From Burkholderiaceae bacterium (GTDB taxonomy: Bacteria > Pseudomonadota > Gammaproteobacteria > Burkholderiales > Burkholderiaceae_C): a stretch of DNA of 50,968 bases. Under the pieces are notes generated by a model that made no database searches, had not been told where the DNA came from, and saw nothing but the letters and a program-made list of their open reading frames with translations. The stretch's first letter is position 1. Each line of letters begins with the position of its first letter. The stretch is from the NCBI GenBank assembly GCA_016790515.1, contig JAEUOY010000057.1:1-50968 (forward strand), in the 5' to 3' direction. A program made the position numbers and the translations under genes. This document shows, piece by piece, positions 25,872-34,258 of this stretch.

Positions 25872-27506
25872 TCAGCGCTCGGCAATGTAATGTTGTGTGA
25901 TCACCGCCTCGCCCGGCATCACCAGCGCCCTGACCCGGGCCTCCTGCGCCTGGTCGGCGACGGTGGCGCGGGCGCGCTGGTGCAGGTAGTCGGCCCAGCG
26001 GGTGACGATGAAGCGCTCGGCATAGCGCGTCGGGTCGTCGAGATCGCGGTAGATGCGCCAGAAGGTCGCGCCATCGCGCCGGCGCGGTGCCTTCAGCAGC
26101 GTCAGCTCGGCGACGAAGGCCTCGGCGTCCTCGGGCCGCACGCGGTAGATCAGCTCGACCGCCACCGGACCGGCCTCGGGGTCGGGCGTGTCGGCGACCA
26201 GCAGGTCCTCGAACGGCGCCTGCGTCACCTCGTGCAGTTCACCCATGCGCAGCGGAAAGCGCCGCGCCAGCAACAGGTTGGCCAGCATCAGCGCCGCCGC
26301 GGCGCACAGCGCGGCCGGCAGCCCCAGCAGGCCCGCCGCGGCACCCCAGAAGGCCGAGCCGAGCGCGAACGCGCCCAGCGCCGACAGCACGTGCATCGCA
26401 GTGGCGCGCGAGCGCACCCAGGGCGGTGCGCTGGTCTGGGTGGCGGTGTTGAAGGTGCTCATCACGCTCATCCAGGCCGCACCGCCGGCGACCAGGCCGA
26501 GGTAGACCGGCAGCGCCCAGCGAGACAGCGCGGCCACCGTCATCACCGCGGCGAACACCCAGCAGCAGATTGCCACCAGCCGCTCCAGCCCCAGCCGCTG
26601 GCTCACCCGGCCGAGCACCAGCCCGGCGCCCACCGCGCCGGTGCCCAGGCAGCCCATCAGGAAGCCGAAACCCGCCGCGCCCAGCCCCAGCCGCTGCTGG
26701 CCGATCGCCGGCAGCAGTGCCCACAGCGCCGAGCCGGCGGCGCTGTAGGCCGCCGTGCGCACCAGTTGCGCGAGGATGGTCTCGGAATGCCAGGCATAAC
26801 GCAGACCGGCCAGCGTGCCACCCCACAGCCGCTCGGGCGGCAGCCGGCTCGGCGGGTGCGGCCGCGGCGGGCGGCGGTGGATGTTCCAGGCCAGCACGCC
26901 GGTACCGGCCAGGGCCAGCGCGAACACCGTGCCGCCGCCGGCCAGCGGCCCGCCCCAGCCGCTGCCCAGCCCGTAGACCGCACCGGCCAGGGCCGGGCCC
27001 AGCGCTCGCGCGCTGTTGTAGGCGATGCTCATCGCGACGATGGCCTGCGGCAGCTCGTCGCGCGGCACGATCTCGCCGACCGCCGAGTTCCAGGCCGGCG
27101 TCAGCGTCGCGGTGCAGCAACCGGTGATCGCGGTGAACAGCAGCAGCGTCGCCGGCCCGCCCCAGCCGGCCAGCAGCAGCGCGGCCAGCACCAGCACGGC
27201 GGCCGCCTGCACCCCCAGCGCGATCAGCATCAGCCGGGCCCGGTCGGTGGTGTCGGCGAGCACGCCGGCCGGCAGCGCCAGCACGAACATCGGCAGGAAC
27301 ACCGCCGTCTGCACCAGCGCGGCGAGGAACGACGAACCGGTCAGCTCGACCATCAGCCACGACGCGGCCATGCCATGCATCGCATTGGCGATGAAGTACA
27401 GCACGCTGGCGATCCACAGGCTGCGGAAGGCCGGCAGGCGCAGCGGCACCCAGATCGCGGCCGAAGGCTGCGCGGGGGCGGGGCTGGGCGGGGGCGGTGC
27501 GACCAT
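25872..27506 (-). CDS. MFS exporter of the EntS/MFS_3 type with C-terminal soluble domain
   Basis: This 544-residue transporter has twelve helices in residues about 15-410, beginning PLRLPAFRSLWIASVLYFIAN. LPAGVLADTTDRARLMLIA is the MFS motif A loop. The last 120 residues form a soluble domain (VELIYRVRPEDAEAFVAELT to VITQHYIAER) of the dimeric alpha-beta barrel type, found in many MFS_3 proteins related to enterobactin exporter EntS. The frame is open upstream, but residues before Met 27506 are Arg-rich; the start lacks a clear ribosome site, so it is uncertain. The substrate is unknown. It diverges from the SLATT-TIR-STAND operon. Confidence 0.82.
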   Translation of the reverse strand: MVAPPPPSPAPAQPSAAIWVPLRLPAFRSLWIASVLYFIANAMHGMAASWLMVELTGSSFLAALVQTAVFLPMFVLALPAGVLADTTDRARLMLIALGVQAAAVLVLAALLLAGWGGPATLLLFTAITGCCTATLTPAWNSAVGEIVPRDELPQAIVAMSIAYNSARALGPALAGAVYGLGSGWGGPLAGGGTVFALALAGTGVLAWNIHRRPPRPHPPSRLPPERLWGGTLAGLRYAWHSETILAQLVRTAAYSAAGSALWALLPAIGQQRLGLGAAGFGFLMGCLGTGAVGAGLVLGRVSQRLGLERLVAICCWVFAAVMTVAALSRWALPVYLGLVAGGAAWMSVMSTFNTATQTSAPPWVRSRATAMHVLSALGAFALGSAFWGAAAGLLGLPAALCAAAALMLANLLLARRFPLRMGELHEVTQAPFEDLLVADTPDPEAGPVAVELIYRVRPEDAEAFVAELTLLKAPRRRDGATFWRIYRDLDDPTRYAERFIVTRWADYLHQRARATVADQAQEARVRALVMPGEAVITQHYIAER

Positions 27507-27570
27507 CGTCGGCGCATTGTCGGGCCCCTGCCGGCGCACCTGCCGATGCCCTTGCCTCGGCGATCGGCGC

Positions 27571-27598
27571 TTGCCCTGCCGCCCCTGGGTTCTATGCA
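27571..27598 (+). promoter_or_regulatory. candidate promoter of the SLATT-TIR-STAND operon
   Basis: TTGCCC (27571-27576) and TATGCA (27593-27598) are 16 bases apart, in the only AT-richer patch of the 208-base divergent gap. The match to consensus is poor, so this is a weak prediction. Confidence 0.22.
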
Positions 27599-27714
27599 AT
27601 ACTGATTTTCGGCCGGGCCGCAGCAGCCTTGCAGGCATCGTCGGGCGGGACGCGGGCGGGCGGTGGCCCCGGCACCGATCCGCAGCATGACGCAGATGTC
27701 GGAGGAGACACCGC

Positions 27715-28731
27715 ATGGGCAACAACCCCGAACCCGAGCCGGCCACGGACGATGCGGCCGACCCGTCGCAGGTCGTCGCCTCGGCCTGGCAGGACCAGGC
27801 GCTGTGGTCGGAGGTGGCCACCCGGATCGGCGATTCGATCCGCCGCTGGCGCGTGGTCGCGGCGGCCGCCGGGCTGGCCGGCCTGTTCCTGACGATCTTC
27901 GCCGGCACGCTGACCGGCGCCGGGCAGAGCACCAGGCGGATGGCGCTGACGACGCTGGGCGTGCTGCTGCTGGCGCTGGTGCCTTACCTGCGCCAGCGCC
28001 TGGTGTCGGCCGAGCGGGTGCTGAGCTGGACCACCGCGCGCAACGTGTCCGAACAGCTGAAGGAGGCAATCTACCGCCACCTGATGGGCGTGCTGCCGCC
28101 CGAACCGCTGGCCGACGGCAGCGCGCCGGCCGACCCCGACGGCCCGGCCAACCTGGTGCGCCGCTGCCGCAGCATCAAGCAGGCCGCCGCCGACCTGGCC
28201 GGCGTGGCCGCCGCGGCCCGGCCGGCGGAGCGCAGGCGCAAGACGCAGCTGAGCCTGGACGACTACCTGGCCGACCGGGTCGAGGGCCAGATGAACTTCT
28301 ACCGCACCAAGGGCGAGGCCGCCGGCCTGAGGGCGCGGCGGCTGCAGATGCTGGAGTTCACGCTCGGCATCGCCGCGGTGCTGCTGGGCACGCTCACCGG
28401 CAGGGAGCCGGTGCCCGACGCCGCCGGGGTGGCCGCCGGCACGGTCTTCACCACCGGCACGCTGCTGCCGCTGCTGGCGGTGGTGGCCGCCGCCACCGCC
28501 GCGGTGACCGGCCACATCGCCGGTGCGCGCGACGCCGAGACCGCCGCCAAGTACTTCGCCACCTACGACCTGCTGAAGACCTTGCGCGACGAATGGCGCG
28601 TCTCGCCCGATCCCCGGGACCCGGCCAACGTGCGGCGCTTCGCCGACGCGGTCGAGCGCGCGATCGCCAGCGAGTACGGCGGCTGGGTGGCCGACTGGAA
28701 CAAGGCGCAGCAGAAGGCGCCGCAAGCCTGA
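27715..28731 (+). CDS. SLATT-like (DUF4231) four-helix membrane protein
   Basis: This 338-residue protein has two pairs of membrane helices: about 46-66 and 76-95, then about 213-231 and 241-268. Between them YLADRVEGQMNFYRTKGEAA matches the Y-x3-R-x2-Q-x3-Y-x2-K pattern before the helix pair of DUF4231/SLATT domains. SLATT proteins are described as membrane effectors, proposed to form pores, coupled to nucleotide-signal conflict systems. Two helix pairs suggest a tandem SLATT arrangement. GGAGGAG lies just before the ATG. It is the first gene of the operon, with the TIR gene 13 bases on. It has no nucleotide-binding domain of its own, so it would need a partner to be triggered. Confidence 0.75.
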   Translation: MGNNPEPEPATDDAADPSQVVASAWQDQALWSEVATRIGDSIRRWRVVAAAAGLAGLFLTIFAGTLTGAGQSTRRMALTTLGVLLLALVPYLRQRLVSAERVLSWTTARNVSEQLKEAIYRHLMGVLPPEPLADGSAPADPDGPANLVRRCRSIKQAAADLAGVAAAARPAERRRKTQLSLDDYLADRVEGQMNFYRTKGEAAGLRARRLQMLEFTLGIAAVLLGTLTGREPVPDAAGVAAGTVFTTGTLLPLLAVVAAATAAVTGHIAGARDAETAAKYFATYDLLKTLRDEWRVSPDPRDPANVRRFADAVERAIASEYGGWVADWNKAQQKAPQA

Positions 28732-28744
28732 GGGGGTGTTGACG

Positions 28745-30151
28745 ATGGGCTACCTGCCGCAGTTCAAGAACGATCTGTTCATCAGCTACCGCCGCGCGTC
28801 CAACGAGGGCCAGGACCCCTGGGTCGACAAGTTCTGCGACAGCGTGCGCACCTCGCTGCGCGACCTGGTCGGCGACGTGCAGATGTGGCGCGACACCGCC
28901 GAACTGCGCGCCGGCGACGCCTGGCGGCCCGAGATCGCCGAGGCAGTCGATTCGGCGGCGATCTTCCTCGCCGTGATCTCGCGCACCTATTTCGACAGCG
29001 ACGAATGCCGCAAGGAGCTCGACCGCTTCCTCGGCCGGCTGAAGAGCGGCGACAGCGGCGCCGGCCGCAAGCTGGTGCCGATCTACAAGCACCCGCCCAA
29101 GCCCGACCAGGAACTGCCGCGCGAGCTGGCCGAGATCGGCCACCACGAGTTCTTCAACCTCGAGCCCAGGCCCTGGCGCGAGCTCGACCCCCGGCGCGAC
29201 TACGACGACTACCACGAGCGGCTGGGCCGGGTCGTCTTCGACCTGATGGAGGCGCTCGAATTCCTGCAGGGCCAGCAGAAGAAGGCCGCGCTGGGCAAGG
29301 TGTTCATCGCCAACACCGGGCCCGAACTGCAGCAGGAGCGCGAACGTCTGCGCACCGACCTGCGCCAGCGCGGCTTCCTGGTCGTGCCCGAGCGCGAGTA
29401 CCTGTGGAACGCCGACGACCACCGCGAGCGCATCGTGCGCGACCTGTCGGAGTCGCTGCTGTGCATCCACCTGGTCGCACGCACCGCGTCGATCGAGCCG
29501 CTGACGCCGGCGCGGGCCCGGGTCCAGCTGGAACTCGCCCACGCCGAGATGAAGCAGCGCGGCCGGCCGGCGCCGCTGGTGTGGATCCAGCCCGCCGCCG
29601 AGACCGATGGCGGCACGCGCGGCCTGATCGACTACATCGAGAACGAGCTCGCCAACGAAGGCGTCGACTACCTGCAGGGCAGCCTGGAGGACCTGAAGAC
29701 GCTGATGCTCGACAAGCTGCCCAAGCCGGCACCGAAGACGCCGCCGAAGCCGCGCGAAATCGCGCTGCTGGTCGAGGACGGCGACCTGGCCGACCTCGGG
29801 CCGCTGAAGTCGCTGCTGGCCGACCGGCTGGGCGTCGAGCCGCGGCCGCTCAAGTTCAGCAAGGCCACGCCGAAAGACGAGGAGCGGCTGGCCCGCACGC
29901 TGGCATCGTGCCAGCAGGCGATCATTTTCTGGTCGCGCCAGTCCGAAGACTGGGTATTCGACCTGATGGATCTCGACGCGCTCGCGCAACGGCTGGGCCC
30001 CGACCGGCTGTGCATCTACGCCACCGGCGAAGACTCGCCGGAGAAGAGCACTTTCGCCACCAAGAAGGCGCGGGTGGTGCAGGCCGTCGTCAGCCAGGGC
30101 GAGGCCGAGCTGCGCGCCTTCCTCGACGCGCTGCCGGGTGCCGGCCGATGA
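28745..30151 (+). CDS. TIR-domain protein with two further TIR/SLOG-like modules
   Basis: This is a 468-residue soluble protein. Residues 8-160 are a TIR domain: DLFISYRRASNEG, DVQMWRDTAELRAGDAW, and ISRTYFDSDECRKE with Glu91 at the NADase catalytic position. Residues 184-325 form a second Rossmann-like module (KVFIANTGPELQQERERLRT) resembling DUF4062. Residues 336-463 form a third (REIALLVEDGDLADLG, then CQQAIIFWSRQSEDW) that looks like a degenerate TIR. ATG 28745 was chosen over GTG 28736 because GAGGGGG then lies nine bases ahead. The stop overlaps the start of the nSTAND gene (ATGA). TIR domains of this kind cleave or cyclise NAD; here the trigger would be the neighbouring NTPase. Confidence 0.82.
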   Translation: MGYLPQFKNDLFISYRRASNEGQDPWVDKFCDSVRTSLRDLVGDVQMWRDTAELRAGDAWRPEIAEAVDSAAIFLAVISRTYFDSDECRKELDRFLGRLKSGDSGAGRKLVPIYKHPPKPDQELPRELAEIGHHEFFNLEPRPWRELDPRRDYDDYHERLGRVVFDLMEALEFLQGQQKKAALGKVFIANTGPELQQERERLRTDLRQRGFLVVPEREYLWNADDHRERIVRDLSESLLCIHLVARTASIEPLTPARARVQLELAHAEMKQRGRPAPLVWIQPAAETDGGTRGLIDYIENELANEGVDYLQGSLEDLKTLMLDKLPKPAPKTPPKPREIALLVEDGDLADLGPLKSLLADRLGVEPRPLKFSKATPKDEERLARTLASCQQAIIFWSRQSEDWVFDLMDLDALAQRLGPDRLCIYATGEDSPEKSTFATKKARVVQAVVSQGEAELRAFLDALPGAGR

Positions 30152-33100
30152 CGGTGGCTGTCGCCGGCATGGACCGCTTCGCGCTGATCGCGGCCAATCC
30201 GTTTCCCGGCCTGCGCTCGTTCAAGCCCGGCGAGGCCGACCGCTTCTTCGGCCGCCGCCAGCAGGTCGACGAGCTGGCGGCCCGGCTGGCCGGGCTGCCG
30301 CTGGTCGCGGTGTCGGGCGCGTCGGGCTGCGGCAAGTCGTCGCTGGTGCTGGCCGGCCTGCTGAACGAGCTGAAGCGCCGCCACGACGAGGACTTCGGCA
30401 TCGACTGGCGGCCGGTGGTGATGCGCCCGGGCAACCGGCCGATCGCCAACCTGGCCGCGCCGCTGGCCGCGGCGATGCTGGGCCGCAGCGACGCCGTCGC
30501 GGGGCCCGACGAAGACGACGAAGCGCTGGCCCAGCGCACCGCGTCGCTGGTCGGCCAGCTGCGGCTGGGCGGGCTGGGGCTGGTCGAGGCGGTGCGCCAG
30601 TCGCGCCTGCCCGAGGGCGCGCGGGTGCTGGTGGTGGTCGACCAGTTCGAGGAGGTCTTCCGCTTCAAGCGCATGGCCGACCCCGACGAGGCCGCCGCCT
30701 TCGTCAAGCTGCTGCTGCAGGCCGCCGGCGACCCCGATTCGCGGGTCAGCGTGGTGCTGACGCTGCGCTCGGACACGCTGGGCTCGTGTGCCGATTTTCG
30801 CGACCTGCCCGAGGCGGTGAGCCGCGGCAGCTACCTGGTGCCGCGGCTCAAGCGCGAGCAGCGCAAGGAAGCCATCGTCAAGCCGGTCGAACTGCGCGGC
30901 GCGAAGATCGCGCCGCGGCTGGTGCAGCGCCTGCTCAACGACGTCAGCGACGATTTCGACGACCTGCCGGTGATGCAGCACGCGCTGGCCCGCACCTGGC
31001 AGCGCTGGGCCGAGACCAGCGGCGGCACGCGCCCGATTGACCTCGAGGACTACGAGGCCACCGGCGGCGCCGCCAGCGCCTTGAGCGACCATGCCGACGA
31101 GGCCTGCCACTCGCTGGGCGCGCTGGGCGAGCCCGGCGGCACCGTCGAGCGGGTGTTCCGCGCGCTGACCGAGCGCGTCGCCGAAGGCACCGAGGTGCGG
31201 CGGCCGCTGGATTTCACCCAGCTCTGCGCCGTCTGCGGCGACGGCACCGAGCAGGGCAACGCCGACGTGACGCAGGTCGTCGAGCGCTACCGCCGTCCCG
31301 ACACCGCCTTCCTGGTGCCGGGCGCGGAGTGGCCGTTGTCGGCCAACCCGGTGATCGACATCTCGCACGAGAGCCTGATCCGCCAGTGGGCAAGGCTGCG
31401 CGGCTGGGTCGCCGCCGAGGCCGACGCCGAGGCCGAACTCGGCCGGCTGGTCGAGGACACCCGCCGCCACCAGCAGGAAGGCGGCGAACTGCTGCGCGGC
31501 CGCAGCCTGGAGCGGGCCCGCGAATGGCAGCGCGCCAACCGGCCGAACGCGGCCTGGCTGCGGCTGTGCAGCGGCGGCAGTGCCGACGACAGCCGCGCCA
31601 GCTTCCAGGCCCTGCAGGCCTATGTCGAGCAGAGCGCGGCCGCCGAGGCGCTCTCGCGCAAGCGCGAACGGCGGCGCAAGCAGGCACTGGCCGGCCTGGT
31701 GGCCACGGTGGTGGCGGCGTCGGTCGGCGCCGCGGTGGTCGGCCGCACGCTGCAGCGCCAGGCCCAGTCGCGCGAGATGGTCAGCCGCGCGGTGCTGGCA
31801 ATGGCGCAGGACCCGGTGCGCAGCGCGCAGTACGCGCTGGCCGCGCTCGACCAGGACAGCGGCAACGACCGCGCCGAATACGCGCTGCGCCAGGCCATGG
31901 CCTCGCTGGAGACCGCCCGCACCGAACAGATCAAGACCTTCGACGCGCCGATCACCGAGGCCCGCTACAACGACGACGGCAGCCGCCTGGTGGTGGCCGG
32001 CGGCCGCAGCGTGTGGCTGCTGGACTCGGCCAGCCTGAACACGGTCGCCCAGGTGACCACCGCCGCCAACGTCGTCAAGGCCTGGCAGCTGGGCACGCAG
32101 ATCATCAGCTACACCGAGGACGCCAAGGTCCAGCTGCAGGGGCTGGACGGCAAGCTGCGCGCCAGCCTGTCGTGCAGCGGCAGCGGCAACAGCGCGGCCA
32201 GCGTGGCCTACAGCGGTGCCAAGGGCGCCGCCGACGGCGGCCTGCCGGCGCAGCTGGCGGTGGGCTGCTACAACGGCGAACTGCTGCTGTGGGACCTGGG
32301 CCCCGAGGGCGTGCTGGCGCGCACCGCGCTGCGCCCGGGCGACGACCGCTCGGGCACCGTGCTGGCGCTGGGCTTTTCCGGCGATGGCCGCTACCTGGCC
32401 TCGGCCGACGCCGAAGGCCTGGCGCTGGTGTGGAAGCGCGGCACGACCGACCGCCCCTGGATCGGCCAGCCCGGCAACACGCCGCTGCGCCACAAGCTGG
32501 CGATCCGCGACATCGGCTTCCACCCGACCGAGACCACGCTGCTGGCCACCGCGTCGGACGACCGCAGCGCCAAGGTCTGGACACTGGACCTCGAAGGCCG
32601 CCGGCTGATGCCCGACCAGGGCGACCAGAAGGGCATGTACCGGCTGCAGCACGACCGCGCGGTGCTCGGCCTGCGCTTCGTGCGCCGCGCCGACGACCCG
32701 ACCGCGCTGATGACGCGCTCGGACAAGCGGGTGTTTTTCTGGTCCAGCGAGACCTCGTTCGATGCGCGCAGCCACGACGACTGGGTCACCGACGTCAATT
32801 CGTCGGCCGATGGCGAGCTGATCGCCTCGGCCAGCGGCGACGGCACCGCGCACCTGTGGTCGTCGCGCGCGGCCACCGAGATCGTGGTGCTGCGCGGCCA
32901 CCGCAACGAGGTGACGAAGGCCTTCTTCAGCCCCAAGGGCGACCAGCTCATCACCGCCAGCCGCGACCGCACGCTGCGCCAGTGGCGGCTGACCCGGCCG
33001 GTGCTGCTGGCCGCCAGCCGGCAGTGGCAGCTCAGCGCGGCGATCGACCCGCAGGGCCAGCGCGCGCTGATGTGCGGCGAGGCCGCCGGCGAAGCGGCGC

Positions 33101-34098
33101 GGCAATGCCGCATCGCGCCGCTGGCGGACCTGGCCAGCCGCAAGTCGATCGACGACGACTGGCTGCAGCCGGTGCCCGGCGACAGGGTGACCAATGCCAG
33201 CTTCTCCAGCGACGGCACGCTGGCGATGGGACTCGGCCAGGGCTACGACGTCTACCAGACCGGCGGGCCGCGGCTGTGGAGCGCCGCCACCCGCCGATCG
33301 CTGGACCTGCCCTGGCTGAACCAGTGGGACTGGGCCCGCTTCGTGCCCGGCCGCCCCGAGCTGCTGACGCGGCGCCAGACCGGCCCCGGCCACGACAAGG
33401 CCGAGCTGGCGGTCTGGCCGCAGGCGGCCTTGGCCACCGGCGCTGCCGACGCCGCGGCGCCGAAGCCGCTGTGGACCACCCAGCTCGACCAGACCACCCT
33501 CGGGGCGGCCGCGGCCAGTGCCGACGGCCGCTGGCTGGCCGCCGCTGCCGGGGCCCGGGTGCTGCTGTGGAACCGCCAGGCGGCGGGCTCGGCGCCGCGC
33601 GAGCTGCCGGGCCATCTCGGCGACGTGCGCCAGCTGGCCTTCAGCAGCGACAGCAAGGCCCTGGTCAGCGCCAGCGCAGACCGCACCGCGCGGGTCTGGC
33701 CGCTGGGCGATGCCGCCGCCGCCCCGCAGGTGCTGAAGGGCGGCCACAGCGCGGCGCTGACCTCGGCGGCCTTCAGCGCCGACGGCCGGCGCGTCGTCAC
33801 CGCCAGCACCGACAACAGCCTGCGCTTGTGGGATGCCGCCAGCGGCAAGGAGCTGTCGGCGATCCACCGCCATGCCGACGCCGTCAACACGGTGCTGTTC
33901 GGCCCCGGCGACAAGACCTTGCTGTCGGCCAGCGACGACGGCACCGTGCGGCTCGACGGTTGCGAGTACTGTGCGCTGCCGATCGACCAGTTGCAGGCCC
34001 GGGCGCGCGAGGCGATGCGGCTGATCGACCCGCTGGAGGACGGCGCCCCGGCAACCACGGCGGGGCTCGGCCTGCCGCGCTGGCTGGGCGGCCGCTGA
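30148..34098 (+). CDS. membrane-anchored nSTAND NTPase with WD40 propeller
   Basis: This 1316-residue protein starts with ANPFPGLRSFKPGEADRFFG, the lead-in of nSTAND ATPases. Walker A is GASGCGKSS (57-65) and Walker B LVVVDQFEE (161-169). A helical/winged-helix region ends in ISHESLIRQWARLRGW. A membrane helix at about 512-532 (ALAGLVATVVAASVGAAVVG) and the linker SRAVLAMAQDPVRSAQYALAAL follow. About 590-1290 is a WD40 propeller with blades such as SADGELIASASGDGTAHLWS, FSSDSKALVSASADRTARVW and FSADGRRVVTASTDNSLRLW. Such proteins act as ligand-triggered switches; here it probably senses a signal and activates the TIR and SLATT partners. The start overlaps the TIR stop by four bases. Confidence 0.88.
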   Translation: MTVAVAGMDRFALIAANPFPGLRSFKPGEADRFFGRRQQVDELAARLAGLPLVAVSGASGCGKSSLVLAGLLNELKRRHDEDFGIDWRPVVMRPGNRPIANLAAPLAAAMLGRSDAVAGPDEDDEALAQRTASLVGQLRLGGLGLVEAVRQSRLPEGARVLVVVDQFEEVFRFKRMADPDEAAAFVKLLLQAAGDPDSRVSVVLTLRSDTLGSCADFRDLPEAVSRGSYLVPRLKREQRKEAIVKPVELRGAKIAPRLVQRLLNDVSDDFDDLPVMQHALARTWQRWAETSGGTRPIDLEDYEATGGAASALSDHADEACHSLGALGEPGGTVERVFRALTERVAEGTEVRRPLDFTQLCAVCGDGTEQGNADVTQVVERYRRPDTAFLVPGAEWPLSANPVIDISHESLIRQWARLRGWVAAEADAEAELGRLVEDTRRHQQEGGELLRGRSLERAREWQRANRPNAAWLRLCSGGSADDSRASFQALQAYVEQSAAAEALSRKRERRRKQALAGLVATVVAASVGAAVVGRTLQRQAQSREMVSRAVLAMAQDPVRSAQYALAALDQDSGNDRAEYALRQAMASLETARTEQIKTFDAPITEARYNDDGSRLVVAGGRSVWLLDSASLNTVAQVTTAANVVKAWQLGTQIISYTEDAKVQLQGLDGKLRASLSCSGSGNSAASVAYSGAKGAADGGLPAQLAVGCYNGELLLWDLGPEGVLARTALRPGDDRSGTVLALGFSGDGRYLASADAEGLALVWKRGTTDRPWIGQPGNTPLRHKLAIRDIGFHPTETTLLATASDDRSAKVWTLDLEGRRLMPDQGDQKGMYRLQHDRAVLGLRFVRRADDPTALMTRSDKRVFFWSSETSFDARSHDDWVTDVNSSADGELIASASGDGTAHLWSSRAATEIVVLRGHRNEVTKAFFSPKGDQLITASRDRTLRQWRLTRPVLLAASRQWQLSAAIDPQGQRALMCGEAAGEAARQCRIAPLADLASRKSIDDDWLQPVPGDRVTNASFSSDGTLAMGLGQGYDVYQTGGPRLWSAATRRSLDLPWLNQWDWARFVPGRPELLTRRQTGPGHDKAELAVWPQAALATGAADAAAPKPLWTTQLDQTTLGAAAASADGRWLAAAAGARVLLWNRQAAGSAPRELPGHLGDVRQLAFSSDSKALVSASADRTARVWPLGDAAAAPQVLKGGHSAALTSAAFSADGRRVVTASTDNSLRLWDAASGKELSAIHRHADAVNTVLFGPGDKTLLSASDDGTVRLDGCEYCALPIDQLQARAREAMRLIDPLEDGAPATTAGLGLPRWLGGR

Positions 34099-34139
34099 AC
34101 CGCCGCCGACCTGCCGGGCGGGCTGCACGGTGCCTTGTC

Positions 34140-34175
34140 CGCCGCTGCATTGAGGATCGTCAATGCCTGGCGGCG
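34140..34175 (+). terminator. stem-loop after the nSTAND gene
   Basis: Two-part stem: CGCCGC (34140-34145) with GCGGCG (34170-34175), and GCATTGA (34147-34153) with TCAATGC (34160-34166), loop GGATCG. It lies 42 bases after the stop and has no T-run. It may end the operon. Confidence 0.4.
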
Positions 34176-34258
34176 TCGAACCACGCCGGCGGCATCCATC
34201 GCACCAGAATAGGCCCGTCGAGTGGCTGCACACCCGACGATCGATGCCAGGAGCTGCG

